Shown: positions 1 to 7,866, counted from the stretch's first letter. The stretch is 42,093 nt of DNA from an uncultured Ruminococcus sp. (GCA_905234535.1 CAJOII010000027.1:1-42093), one strand, 5' to 3'. Translations and numbers: made by a program. The notes: a model not told the origin generated them from the letters alone.

Positions 1-1194
1 AGCGGAGCCTCCCATCGCGCCTTCGGAGAAGTTGAACATCGAGACGAGATAGTCCCACAGCTCCGTAAGGTTCGAGAAGTAAAACAGCACCCATCCCAAG
101 ATGATGAAGAACAAAGAGTAGATGTGCGATACGACCGCGGGCGCTTTGTCGAGCCACTTCTTGAGCACGAACTTCTCGATCACAAGCAACAGCCCGAAGT
201 ACAGTCCCCAGAAGATGAAGTTGAAGTCCGCGCCGTGCCAGAAGCCGGTCAGAAACCACACGATAAAGAGGTTTAAGATCTGTCTTGCTACCCCTTTTCG
301 ATTGCCGCCCAAGGGGATGTAGACATACTCCCGAAACCATGTACCAAGCGAGATGTGCCATCTTCTCCAGAACTCGGTGATACTCTTCGAGATGTAGGGA
401 TAGTTGAAGTTTTTGAGGAATTCGAACCCGAGCATATTGCCGAGGCCGCACGCCATATCGGAGTATCCCGAGAAGTCGAAGTAGATCTGAAAGGTGTAGG
501 CGATGATGCCCACCCACGCGCCGATAACGCCGTTTGCTTCTCCGGTCTCTCTCATCGCATCCCACAGAGAACCCATCTGATTCGCGATCAATACCTTCTT
601 CGCAAGACCCACGCAGAAGAGCATGACGCCCTTCGTAAAGTCGTCTAAGGTCTCTCTGCGGTGATCGAGCTGATAGGCAACATCCTTGTAGCGGACAATG
701 GGACCCGCGATCAGCTGCGGGAAGAGCGAGACATAGGTGCCGAAGGTGATGATGTTCTTCTGCACCGGCGCGTCACCCCTGTAGACATCGATCGAGTATG
801 ACATCGTCTGGAAGGTGTAGAAGCTGATACCGATCGGCAGCGGAACCTTTAACGACGGGATGTTGAGGAACGGCAGGTAGTTGAGCGTATCCGTGAGGAA
901 TCCCGCGTATTTGAAAAAGCCTAAAAGCGAGAGGTTGATCACCACGGAGGTGACCAAAAACCGCTTCGCCTTCTTATCGTTTACATGGCGGTATTTGTTG
1001 ATAAAATAGCCGCAGGTGTAGTCGACGATGGTGGAGAAGATCATCAGCACCACATAGACCGGCTCACCCCAGCCGTAAAAGACTAAGTTCGCGATAAAAA
1101 GGAAGAGATTGCGCCATTTTCGCGGCGTGATGTAGTAGATCACCAGCACTACCGGCAGATACATAAACAAAAACAGCAGTGATGAAAATACCAT
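1..1194 (-). CDS. MBOAT-family O-acyltransferase, AlgI/DltB-like (3' end cut off by window)
   Basis: The reading frame starts at the ATG at 1194, behind an AAAGGAGAG ribosome binding site, and runs off the left edge after 398 codons, so the C-terminus is missing. The protein is a multi-pass membrane protein beginning MVFSSLLFLFMYLPVVL. It has the AlgI/PatA signature: RRWHISLGTWFREY with His at about residue 280, and GFWHGADFNF with the second conserved His at about residue 320. In this family such proteins move acyl groups across the membrane onto cell-surface polysaccharide or teichoic acid, usually with a DHHW/AlgJ-like partner. No partner is visible here; it may lie beyond the left edge. 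The target polymer cannot be told from sequence. Family assignment is firm, substrate unknown. Confidence 0.92.
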   Translation of the reverse strand, partial: MVFSSLLFLFMYLPVVLVIYYITPRKWRNLFLFIANLVFYGWGEPVYVVLMIFSTIVDYTCGYFINKYRHVNDKKAKRFLVTSVVINLSLLGFFKYAGFLTDTLNYLPFLNIPSLKVPLPIGISFYTFQTMSYSIDVYRGDAPVQKNIITFGTYVSLFPQLIAGPIVRYKDVAYQLDHRRETLDDFTKGVMLFCVGLAKKVLIANQMGSLWDAMRETGEANGVIGAWVGIIAYTFQIYFDFSGYSDMACGLGNMLGFEFLKNFNYPYISKSITEFWRRWHISLGTWFREYVYIPLGGNRKGVARQILNLFIVWFLTGFWHGADFNFIFWGLYFGLLLVIEKFVLKKWLDKAPAVVSHIYSLFFIILGWVLFYFSNLTELWDYLVSMFNFSEGAMGGSA

Positions 1195-1213
1195 TCTTCT
1201 CTCTCCTTTCTAT

Positions 1214-1243
1214 CAAGATAGTTGTCAGTTCTCGGTTGTAGGG
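1214..1243 (-). repeat. Short dispersed repeat C, copy 1
   Basis: Read on the minus strand this is CTACAACCGAGAACTGACAA followed by CTATC. A close copy lies at 28876-28903. Both sit shortly upstream of a minus-strand start codon (the MBOAT gene here, oppA there). Function unknown. Confidence 0.55.
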
Positions 1244-1294
1244 AGCGGTCAGAGGGCTCCGCACCGCAGAAACTATGATATTATAGAAAACTTT

Positions 1295-1321
1295 CGGAAC
1301 GGTCAATACCGTTCCCTACAA
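1295..1321 (-). repeat. TTGTAGGG hairpin element, copy 1
   Basis: On the minus strand TTGTAGGG is followed by a stem-loop, GGAACGGT / ACCGTTCC. A second TTGTAGGG-led hairpin with a different stem (GGCAAG / CTTGCC) is at 14092-14120. It is intergenic, between the zinc-ribbon gene and the MBOAT gene. Confidence 0.5.
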
Positions 1322-1326
1322 TAGGG

Positions 1327-1383
1327 TTGTCCGAGCGCAGCGAGAAACCGCCGTTCTTAGCTCTTAGCTCTTCACTCTTCACT
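1327..1383 (+). repeat. GAGCGCAGCGAG box (repeat A), copy 1
   Basis: TTGTCCGAGCGCAGCGAG followed by AAACCG and a CTTAGCTCTTCACTC stretch. The same order occurs at 23437-23480, and a shorter inverted copy lies at 35161-35192. In all three places it lies just after a stop codon, antisense to that gene. This copy follows the stop of the zinc-ribbon gene. Confidence 0.7.
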
Positions 1384-1394
1384 ACCAATATAGC

Positions 1395-1805
1395 TCAGAA
1401 CAAAATGTTCTTTTTGAAGTCCTTGCCGCAGCGCGGACAGCTGATGTGCTGGATACCTGTCCGCTTCTTGAGCCTTAACTGCGCCTTGCAGTACGGGCAG
1501 CGGACATAGCGGTGGGTGCGGATATCCCTGATCTTCATATACTGGCGCTTGAAGAAGTCGAAGACCGCCTTGTAGATCGCCTCGAAGCGGCGGTTCTCGT
1601 AGAGCCTTTTGGTGATGTTGGTGGAAAGAACGCGAAACACAACCAGCGCGAGCAGCAGAAGCACCACAATAATCAGGATCGGGCTTCTGACGAACAAATT
1701 AATAAGATACAGGACACCGGCTATGATCAGGATAAAGTTGTTCAGCTTGTCGTTTCCGTAACGACCCTGCATAAACTCAGCCGCTTTTCTAAAGAAATCT
1801 CTCAT
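1395..1805 (-). CDS. Membrane protein with C-terminal zinc ribbon
   Basis: A 136-residue protein. The ATG at 1805 is chosen because GAAAGGAG lies 8 nt upstream; a TTG further upstream would place that site inside the gene. Two adjacent hydrophobic stretches (about residues 23-60, around LILIIAGVLYLINLF and ILIIVVLLLLALVVF) should cross the membrane. The tail carries a two-CxxC zinc ribbon: CPYC, then CPRC about 20 residues later. The segment between is basic and could face the cytoplasm. The family was not recognised; proteins of this plan are common in Clostridia without known function. It is followed downstream by intergenic repeats rather than a clear terminator. Confidence 0.8.
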   Translation of the reverse strand: MRDFFRKAAEFMQGRYGNDKLNNFILIIAGVLYLINLFVRSPILIIVVLLLLALVVFRVLSTNITKRLYENRRFEAIYKAVFDFFKRQYMKIRDIRTHRYVRCPYCKAQLRLKKRTGIQHISCPRCGKDFKKNILF

Positions 1806-1885
1806 ATGCCGCTCCTTTCTCAATTTTCCGTGAATATCATATCACAACAAAGCGGTTATTTCAATGATATTATTGCACAATTCTC

Positions 1886-1914
1886 TTGAAGATAACGCTC
1901 CTTTGATGTATAAT
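1886..1914 (+). promoter_or_regulatory. Sigma-A promoter of the CLC antiporter gene
   Basis: TTGAAG (1886-1891), 17-bp spacer, TATAAT (1909-1914). It leaves a leader of only about 25 nt before the ATG at 1947, too short for a riboswitch. Confidence 0.75.
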
Positions 1915-1946
1915 TCTTCTGTCAGTAATCTCAAAGGAAGGATCGT

Positions 1947-3215
1947 ATGATCGATTATAAGTCTATCATCAAACACGACTCCAAAAGGATCTCGCAGTAC
2001 GCGCTGTCGTTTCTCAAGTGGATCCTGATCGCCTCTCTGACCGGCATCATCGGCGGAGGTGTGGGAGCGTTGTTCCGCTACGCGATCGACTATGTCACGA
2101 AGATCCGCGGAAGCTACCCGTTTCTATACTATCTGCTGCCGTTGGGCGGCGTGATGATTGCGTTCCTCTACCGCGCGACCAAGCTCTCGGGCGTCGCCGA
2201 TACCAACCTGATCATCGACTCGGTCAGAACGGACCGAAAGATCCCGATCCTGCTCGCGCCGGTGATCTTCATCTCCACCGTAATCACCCACCTCTTCGGC
2301 GGCTCCGCCGGACGAGAGGGCGCGGCGCTCCAGCTCGGAGGGACCTTGGGCAGCTTTATCGGCACGGTGGTCAAGCTCGACGAGAAGGATATGCATATCG
2401 CAGTGATGTGCGGCATGAGCGGGCTGTTCTCCGCATTATTCGGCACACCTCTGACCGCGGCGCTCTTCGCGATGGAGGTCATCTCGGTCGGCGTCATCTA
2501 CTACTCGGCGTTCGTGCCGTGTATGATCAGCGCGCTGTGCGCGTACGGTTCCACCGCGCTCTTGGGACTGAAACCGGTGTCGTTTATGCTCGAGAAGGTG
2601 CCCGACCTGAATATCAGGAGCATCCTGCTCACTGCATGCCTCGGAATCGGTTGCGCTGTAGTCAGCATCATCTTCTGTCTCTCACTCAAATGGACACACA
2701 AGCTCGCCGCGAAATACTTTCAGAATGAATACCTGCGTACCGCGGTCGGCGGCACGGCGATCGTGCTCCTGACCCTGCTCATCGGCACCCGCTACTCGGG
2801 CACCGGCGCCGATGTGATCTCTTTGGCAATCGAGAGCGGCGAAGCGCTGCCATATGACTTTGTCTTAAAGATCCTCTTCACCGCGCTCACCATCGGCTTC
2901 GGATACAAGGGCGGCGAAATCATCCCCACCTTCTTCATCGGCTCCACCTTCGGCGTGCTGATGGGGTCGCTGCTCGGACTCCCTCCTCAGTTTGCGGCGG
3001 CGGTAGGGCTCGTATCCCTATTCTGCGCGGTGGTCAACTGTCCGATCGCGTCCTTGGTGCTCTCGGTCGAGCTCTTCGGAAGCTCCGGGATCGTCCTCTT
3101 CGCGGTGTCCGTAGCGGTCAGCTATATGCTCTCGGGCTACTACAGCCTCTACTCGGGTCAGAAGATCATGTACTCCAAACGCCGCGCCCGCTACATCAAT
3201 AAGAACGCAAAATAA
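1947..3215 (+). CDS. CLC-family anion antiporter, probably fluoride-type (CLC-F)
   Basis: A 422-residue multi-pass protein of the CLC chloride channel/antiporter family, in the cytoplasmic membrane. The gating-glutamate motif reads GSAGREGAALQLGG with Glu at about residue 124, and the second filter-helix region reads GGEIIPTFFIG near residue 330. CLC-F fluoride/proton antiporters characteristically carry GREG with small or hydrophobic residues following, where chloride-type members usually have GxEGP, so fluoride export is the better guess. This is inference from motifs; chloride transport is not excluded. No regulatory CBS domain follows. The start has AAAGGAAG upstream and its own promoter; a strong terminator follows, so it is monocistronic. 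Confidence 0.88.
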   Translation: MIDYKSIIKHDSKRISQYALSFLKWILIASLTGIIGGGVGALFRYAIDYVTKIRGSYPFLYYLLPLGGVMIAFLYRATKLSGVADTNLIIDSVRTDRKIPILLAPVIFISTVITHLFGGSAGREGAALQLGGTLGSFIGTVVKLDEKDMHIAVMCGMSGLFSALFGTPLTAALFAMEVISVGVIYYSAFVPCMISALCAYGSTALLGLKPVSFMLEKVPDLNIRSILLTACLGIGCAVVSIIFCLSLKWTHKLAAKYFQNEYLRTAVGGTAIVLLTLLIGTRYSGTGADVISLAIESGEALPYDFVLKILFTALTIGFGYKGGEIIPTFFIGSTFGVLMGSLLGLPPQFAAAVGLVSLFCAVVNCPIASLVLSVELFGSSGIVLFAVSVAVSYMLSGYYSLYSGQKIMYSKRRARYINKNAK

Positions 3216-3246
3216 AAAACGCCCTTCGGGGCGTTTTTGTTTTTTA
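3216..3246 (+). terminator. Terminator of the CLC gene
   Basis: CGCCC, TTCG loop, GGGCG, followed by a T-rich run (3235-3246). Confidence 0.9.
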
Positions 3247-3295
3247 TGATGTCAGCCGTATATATCATGAAAGCTTTCAACAAAGAGGTAACTTG

Positions 3296-3799
3296 ATGAA
3301 CACTGCGTTTGAATCGTATATCGCTTTATACAGCCGGGATCTGACGCGCCTGTGTCTGTCCTTGTGCAAAACAAGAGAAGACGCCGAGGATCTCTTTCAA
3401 GATACTTGGTACAAGGCGATGAAGAAATACGAAAAGTACGATCCCTCCTATCCTTTTGACAAATGGCTTTTCTCGATCTGTGTCAATACCTACAAGGACA
3501 GGGTCAGGCTCTTTGAGAATAAAAACCGGATCCTCTTCTCGTCAAGCGAAGAGAAGGATCGCTTCTTCTCCTCTATCCCCGATATCGAAAGGGAGAAAAG
3601 AGAAGAATACTTAGATCTCTGCCGCGAGATCGGACGGCTCTCGAAGAAGCTTCGGGTCACCCTCGCTTTGTACTACTTCAAGGACAGGAGTATCAAGGAA
3701 TGCAGCGACATCCTCAACATCCCTCAGGAAACCGTCAAATCAAGGCTCAAAAGAGCCAAAACCATACTCAGAAGGAGGCTTTCAGATGAAGAAAACTGA
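3296..3799 (+). CDS. ECF-type RNA polymerase sigma factor
   Basis: A 167-residue sigma-70 family protein lacking region 1 and most of region 3, as in extracytoplasmic-function sigma factors. Region 2 spans about residues 8-75, with the hallmark EDAEDLFQDTWYKA and the -10-binding stretch FDKWLFSICVNTYKD. Region 4 spans about 110-165 with a helix-turn-helix around ECSDILNIPQETVKSRLKRA. The ATG at 3296 is preferred over the adjacent TTG at 3293 because AGAGG lies 7 nt before it. The stop overlaps the next start by 14 nt, so the two genes are translated together. It probably directs transcription of an envelope-stress or similar regulon while held by the partner below; the regulon is not visible. 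Confidence 0.93.
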   Translation: MNTAFESYIALYSRDLTRLCLSLCKTREDAEDLFQDTWYKAMKKYEKYDPSYPFDKWLFSICVNTYKDRVRLFENKNRILFSSSEEKDRFFSSIPDIEREKREEYLDLCREIGRLSKKLRVTLALYYFKDRSIKECSDILNIPQETVKSRLKRAKTILRRRLSDEEN

Positions 3800-4772
3800 C
3801 GAACAACTCGATAAAATGCTTTTTTTCCTTTATCAGCGTCAGCCGGAGTTCACCTTCCGGGTCAGGAAAGGATACAAGGCGAACACTATGAAAACAAAGA
3901 ATCTATGGATCAAGATCACCGCTCCCGCGCTCGCGGTCGTACTCGTTCTCTCCGGAATGATCTTCTCAAGACAGCTCATAAAGGGTGAAAACAGCTTTAT
4001 GATCATTGCAAACGCAGAGTCCGCATCCCCCGATGAAGTGACTAAGGACAACGCCGTCACCCTTGACGATAACCTTATGTGGGAACCGATCGTCATCGGC
4101 GGGGGCAACCGTCTCTTCGCGACCGTCGGATTCAACATCAGAATAGACGGCAATAATATCGACACCGTCACCTATAAGGTCAACGGCGCTGACTTTCTGA
4201 TCCAAGACTACCTCCCCGATATCGTGGAGAAGGTGCCTGCAGAACCTAAAGAGATAAAGCCCTTTAAGACCGGGTATGCCTATATCGATCGCTTTATCGA
4301 CGAAGAGATGGACTACTCCGATAGGTTCGTGTCGGATTACAGCGCCTATAGTTCTTATACCGTCTCATTTGATCACCAGCCGAAGTTCTCAAACAGCGAA
4401 TACCCCGAGATCACAGAGAATCCCCTGCTTTCTCCGATCGGGCTTGAGATCTTCTCCTCGGCGTATACCGACGACTTCACGGCGCAGAAGCTCAACGAGT
4501 TCTTTGAGCTGGAAGAAAGAGAACAGCAGCTCGAGGAGGAGCTCGGCGTCCCCGACGACAAAGAGACAGCTCTGCCGGGAGAAGTTCAGGAATGTCTTAA
4601 AAAGGCGCGACAGATCACCGACGAGATCTATGTGCATATCTTAGAGGGCGTCACCGTTGACATCACCGCAAACTTTAAAGACGGCACCGATGAGACCAAG
4701 ACTGTCAGTATCCTGCCGTTGTTAAACGACGAGGGTTTCGTCTCTAAATACGAGCTTAAGATAGTCGACTGA
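3786..4772 (+). CDS. Probable membrane-anchored anti-sigma factor
   Basis: A 328-residue protein. The cytoplasmic N-terminus (about 35 residues) is followed by one membrane segment (about 39-60, ITAPALAVVLVLSGMIF) and a long extracytoplasmic domain with a Glu-rich, probably coiled stretch near residues 235-255 (FELEEREQQLEEELG). The 14-nt overlap with the ECF sigma gene and the single-pass layout are the reasons for the anti-sigma call. There is no HxxxCxxC zinc motif, so it is not a ZAS-type anti-sigma factor, and the N-terminal domain is short for sigma binding. The outer domain matches nothing I recognise and could sense an envelope signal. Product class inferred from context. Confidence 0.7.
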   Translation: MKKTDEQLDKMLFFLYQRQPEFTFRVRKGYKANTMKTKNLWIKITAPALAVVLVLSGMIFSRQLIKGENSFMIIANAESASPDEVTKDNAVTLDDNLMWEPIVIGGGNRLFATVGFNIRIDGNNIDTVTYKVNGADFLIQDYLPDIVEKVPAEPKEIKPFKTGYAYIDRFIDEEMDYSDRFVSDYSAYSSYTVSFDHQPKFSNSEYPEITENPLLSPIGLEIFSSAYTDDFTAQKLNEFFELEEREQQLEEELGVPDDKETALPGEVQECLKKARQITDEIYVHILEGVTVDITANFKDGTDETKTVSILPLLNDEGFVSKYELKIVD

Positions 4773-4785
4773 ACCGTTCACAGTT

Positions 4786-4817
4786 CAAAAAGGCTGCTGC
4801 ATCCAATATGCAGCAGC
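4786..4817 (-). terminator. Terminator of the DUF218 gene
   Basis: A 10-bp perfect stem (4793-4802 with 4808-4817, GCTGCTGCAT arms). On the minus strand it is followed by TTTTT. It also separates the convergent anti-sigma gene. Confidence 0.85.
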
Positions 4818-4824
4818 TCTTTCT

Positions 4825-5607
4825 CTATCTCAGGAACAGCTCTGCCGGGATCGCGAGCCACTCTCTGACGAAGTAGGCCGGATAGAGCACCATCCACCTT
4901 GGGGAGCAGACCGCGTTGACCGCGCCGATGGGCTCCGTCACACCCTCCTTGCGGCAGATGATCCGCGCCCGAAGCTGATGAAAGCTGTCGGAGACGATCG
5001 CGATGCCGTCATCCGAGAAGAAGCTCTTCTCCTTGATCAACCGATAGGAGAAGCGGATGTTCTCTCTCGTGTTCGTCGACTGATCCTCGATCAACAGGCG
5101 ATCCTCCTCCGCGCCCATGCTCACAAGCTCCCCGTAGATACACTCGCCCTCGCTTATCGGCTCATCCGCGCCCTGACCGCCCGAGCAAACAGCGCGCGCC
5201 CCGGGTGTCTCTAAAAACGCATATGCCGCGTCGATCCGCTGGCTGAGCATCGCGGAGGGACCATAGCCCTTCACCTGCGCGCCGAGGACGATCGCGGTGC
5301 CTTTGGAATACGGCGGGATCAGAGACGCCCCTATCATCAAGGCGCTGATCACCACCGCGTAGATGATAAAGAGAACGCTCGCGGTCTGCACTGTTCTGAG
5401 AAGCGCCCTCCCCGCTTTCTTTCGGAGAAGGCGGTCCTTGATCTTATGATACACGCCCGAAAACTGACACCGAAATATCACACACAGGCAGAGGATGATC
5501 CCGAGGATACTCCCGATATTGAACACGCCGTACATCGCCGGCGCGATAAAGCACAGAAGAAGTATCCACGAGATCACCGCTATCAAGATCCTGAGAATCT
5601 TTCGCAT
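4825..5607 (-). CDS. DUF218 (SanA/YdcF/ElyC-like) membrane protein
   Basis: About 260 residues. The ATG at 5607 (MRKILRIL) is chosen because AAAGGAG lies 8 nt before it; the in-frame ATG at 5613 is only 2 nt from it. Three hydrophobic segments lie in the first 120 residues, followed by a DUF218 domain beginning GTAIVLGAQV, with the family's CSGGQG, E-rich SEGECIYG, the DQSTNTRENI helix and IVSDSFHQLRA motifs. DUF218 proteins act at the cell envelope (SanA in vancomycin resistance, ElyC in lipid-carrier or peptidoglycan metabolism in E. coli), but the chemistry is unsettled. The domain is complete. It stands alone with its own terminator. Confidence 0.85.
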   Translation of the reverse strand: MRKILRILIAVISWILLLCFIAPAMYGVFNIGSILGIILCLCVIFRCQFSGVYHKIKDRLLRKKAGRALLRTVQTASVLFIIYAVVISALMIGASLIPPYSKGTAIVLGAQVKGYGPSAMLSQRIDAAYAFLETPGARAVCSGGQGADEPISEGECIYGELVSMGAEEDRLLIEDQSTNTRENIRFSYRLIKEKSFFSDDGIAIVSDSFHQLRARIICRKEGVTEPIGAVNAVCSPRWMVLYPAYFVREWLAIPAELFLR

Positions 5608-5685
5608 AAGCATCTCTCCTTTCGTGTATATCATAGCGAAACGGTGAGTGGAACTCAACGCCCTGTCGGTGGAAAAAATCCACGA

Positions 5686-6168
5686 TCAGCAGAAAATCGG
5701 ATACAGCTCCTCGACCTTACCTGCGATCCTATCAAAGCATAAAGCGATGATCTCACGGTTCCATTTTGCCCGTTGATATACATACGGCGGTTTCGGGATC
5801 TGACCGGCTGTTTGTCTGCGTCTGACCGGTGTTCTGCTCTCGATGATCCTGTCAACCAGCGAGTTCAACTCATCTTTATCCACACAGTCAAGCACCTCTG
5901 CCATCCATATATACAGCTCGCCGCATCTAATCCTTCTCGTAAAAAGCGCCGTATCCTCTGAGCGATCACAGTATGATCTGATCAGATGCCACCACTGTGT
6001 GGGGAGTGCTTTTTCATAGGTTACTTCCAGATTCTGTTCAACAGCATAACCGATATAGCTGTTTCTCGTATATTTCTGCTGATATCCTTCTTTGATAAGG
6101 CGCTCTGTGATCGGACACGGGGTGTCCTCCTTGTCCTGATATGCCGCTCTCACCTGTCTGTTGGTCAT
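5686..6168 (-). CDS. Hypothetical soluble protein, 160 aa
   Basis: I do not recognise this family. The start is the ATG at 6168 (MTNRQVRAAY), with GGGAG 7 nt upstream; an ATG 6 nt earlier lies against the ribosome site. The protein is cytoplasmic by composition, with no signal peptide or membrane stretch. It is rich in Arg, Tyr and Glu and has Trp-rich segments (QWWHLIRSYC, ELYIWMAEVLDC). It contains scattered Cys with no metal-binding spacing. It lies between the DUF218 gene and the mgtE terminator, in the same direction as both, and has no visible terminator of its own within the 78-bp gap to the DUF218 gene. Confidence 0.65.
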   Translation of the reverse strand: MTNRQVRAAYQDKEDTPCPITERLIKEGYQQKYTRNSYIGYAVEQNLEVTYEKALPTQWWHLIRSYCDRSEDTALFTRRIRCGELYIWMAEVLDCVDKDELNSLVDRIIESRTPVRRRQTAGQIPKPPYVYQRAKWNREIIALCFDRIAGKVEELYPIFC

Positions 6169-6189
6169 TCTCATGCTCCCTTCAAAGAT

Positions 6190-6226
6190 AACGAAAAGTA
6201 ACCGCTCTTCGAAGAAAAGCGGTTAC
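6190..6226 (-). terminator. Terminator of mgtE
   Basis: A 9-bp stem, GTAACCGCT / AGCGGTTAC (6198-6206, 6218-6226). On the minus strand it ends in TTTTCGTT. Confidence 0.85.
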
Positions 6227-6237
6227 ATATGACAGCT

Positions 6238-7626
6238 TTATATATGCAAAAGCGCGGTCGCGATGCCGAAGTAGACGATCAGCGAGATCGCATCCACGAT
6301 GGTGGTGATGAACGGAGACGCCATCACCGCGGGGTCGAAGCCCAGCTTCTTCGCGAGCATCGGCAGAGTACAGCCGACGAACTTCGCGATGAAGATCGTG
6401 ACGACCATCGTCAAACACACCACGAACGCCACGAGCACGGTGATGTGCTCGTTGTGCATCACAAGACGATCGAAGAGCATCAGTTTTAAGAAATTGACGG
6501 CGGCGAGGCTGACGCCGCACAGAAGCGCCACGCGGCACTCCTTGAAGATGACCTTGAAGATATCCTTGAACTCGATCTCTCCTAAGGACAGGGCACGGAT
6601 AACGGTGACCGACGCCTGAGAGCCGGAGTTGCCGCCGGTATCCATCAGCATCGGGATGAACGCCGTGAGGAATACCGCACTCGACGCCGCCAGCGCGTCC
6701 TCATAGCCGGTGATGATCATGCCGGTGAAGGTCGCCGACACCATCAGAATCAGAAGCCACGGGATACGGCTGAGATAGGTCTCGAACACCCCGACACGGT
6801 CGTACGGCTTGTCGGTGGTGGGGGTGATCGCCGCCATCTTCTGGATATCCTCGGTCGCCTCTTCTTCCATGACATCGATCGCGTCGTCGAAGGTGACGAT
6901 ACCGACGAGTCGGTTCTCCCGATCGACGACCGGCAGCGCAAGGAAGTTGTACTTGTTGAACATCTGGGCGACCTCTTCTTGGTCGTCCAAGGTGTTGACC
7001 GAGATGACATTGGTCTCCATCAGGTTCTCGATCACCTCGTCCTCCTCAGAGAGCAGGAGGGTCTTGATGGTGACGATACCGATCAGCGTAGAGTCGGACG
7101 CGGAGACATAACAGGTGTAGATGGTCTCCTTGTCGATGCCGGTACGCCGGATGCGCTTGATCGCTTCTTCTACCGTCATCTTCGGCCGGAGGATGACGAA
7201 CTCGGTGGTCATCATCGAGCCCGCGCTGTCCTCGGGGTATTTCAAAATTTCGTTGATCTCTTTTCTGGTCTGGGGATCCGCCTGGCGTAAGATCCTCTTG
7301 ACGACATTGGCGGGCATCTCCTCGATCAGGTCGACCGCATCGTCGACATACAGCTCGTCGATGACTTCCTTGAGCTCGGTATCGGAGAACCCGTGGATCA
7401 GCAGCTGCTGGGTATCCTCGTCCATCTCGACGAAGGTCTCCGCGGCAAGCTCCTTCGGAAGCAGGCGAAACAGTATTGCGGTCTTCTCACTCTGGATATC
7501 CTCAAAGACGGCGGCGATATCAACGGGGTTCATCGTCGTCAGGATATCCCTGAGCGTGGTGTAGCGCTTGTTCTCGAGCAAAGTCGCGATCGTATCGAAC
7601 AAGCTGACAGTCTCTTTCCTTTCCAT
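6238..7626 (-). CDS. mgtE: Magnesium transporter MgtE
   Basis: A 462-residue Mg2+ channel/transporter of the cytoplasmic membrane. Order of domains: an N-terminal superhelical MgtE_N domain (about 25-125, with repeated LLPKELAAETF-type helices), two CBS domains (about 135-255, with SAGSMMTTEFV and VGIVTFDDAIDVMEEEATEDIQ), the connecting plug helix, and five membrane helices (about 285-462). The pore signatures MDTGGNSGSQ and DPAVMASPFITTIVDA are intact. In the family the N and CBS domains bind Mg2+ and close the pore when cytosolic Mg2+ is high, so gating is post-translational. AGGAGG precedes the ATG. The gene has a strong promoter far upstream and a long leader (described separately). It is monocistronic, with its own terminator. 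Confidence 0.97.
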   Translation of the reverse strand: MERKETVSLFDTIATLLENKRYTTLRDILTTMNPVDIAAVFEDIQSEKTAILFRLLPKELAAETFVEMDEDTQQLLIHGFSDTELKEVIDELYVDDAVDLIEEMPANVVKRILRQADPQTRKEINEILKYPEDSAGSMMTTEFVILRPKMTVEEAIKRIRRTGIDKETIYTCYVSASDSTLIGIVTIKTLLLSEEDEVIENLMETNVISVNTLDDQEEVAQMFNKYNFLALPVVDRENRLVGIVTFDDAIDVMEEEATEDIQKMAAITPTTDKPYDRVGVFETYLSRIPWLLILMVSATFTGMIITGYEDALAASSAVFLTAFIPMLMDTGGNSGSQASVTVIRALSLGEIEFKDIFKVIFKECRVALLCGVSLAAVNFLKLMLFDRLVMHNEHITVLVAFVVCLTMVVTIFIAKFVGCTLPMLAKKLGFDPAVMASPFITTIVDAISLIVYFGIATALLHI

Positions 7627-7837
7627 ATTTTCCTCCTACAGAGAAATGGGGTTGGATGCAGAAGGCACTCAGGAAAAGGCAAAATGGATCAAAGGCGGCA
7701 ACGGACGCCGTCTACATAATAAGTAGGTCGAACCTTGCCGTCATCTCTACTTCGCCCTCCGGCAGCGCCGCTATTACTTCCAGCGTCCATTCATCTCGCC
7801 TCTCTTTCATCAATATTTCGCTGATTTCAGCTTTTAT
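7627..7837 (-). promoter_or_regulatory. Long leader of mgtE, possibly regulatory
   Basis: The promoter at 7838-7866 leaves a 5' leader of about 200 nt. It contains a 32-codon reading frame (7712-7810) and complementary segments that can pair in different ways: GGACGC with GCGTCC, CGGCAA with TTGCCG, and a CTAC/GTAG stem-loop between them. The conserved M-box (ykoK) Mg2+ riboswitch sequence was looked for and not found. Control by the small reading frame or by an unrecognised RNA is an inference. Confidence 0.45.
7712..7810 (-). CDS. Putative 32-aa leader peptide of mgtE
   Basis: ATG at 7810 to TAG at 7712, entirely inside the mgtE leader. The peptide starts MKERRDEWTLEVIAALPEGE and is strongly charged, with six Glu, one Asp before the final residues, and a Pro-Glu pair in the middle. 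Acid- and proline-rich leader peptides control Mg2+ transporter genes in enterobacteria (mgtL type), which is why it is worth listing. There is no good ribosome binding site before the ATG, only a small GCTGA/TCAGC hairpin, so translation is unproven. It could equally be a chance frame or a remnant of a lost gene. Confidence 0.3.
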   Translation of the reverse strand: MKERRDEWTLEVIAALPEGEVEMTARFDLLIM

Positions 7838-7866
7838 ATTTTACTCCGCAAACGGATAATTGTCAA
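7838..7866 (-). promoter_or_regulatory. Sigma-A promoter of mgtE
   Basis: On the minus strand TTGACA (7866-7861), 17-bp spacer, TAAAAT (7843-7838). Confidence 0.8.

Noticed and set aside
1824-1946. Fluoride (crcB) riboswitch before the CLC gene
   Set aside because: No matching sequence, and the promoter leaves only about 25 nt of leader.
7627-7837. M-box (ykoK) magnesium riboswitch before mgtE
   Set aside because: The conserved GGTGAGGCTCC-type core and its partner helices are not present in the leader.
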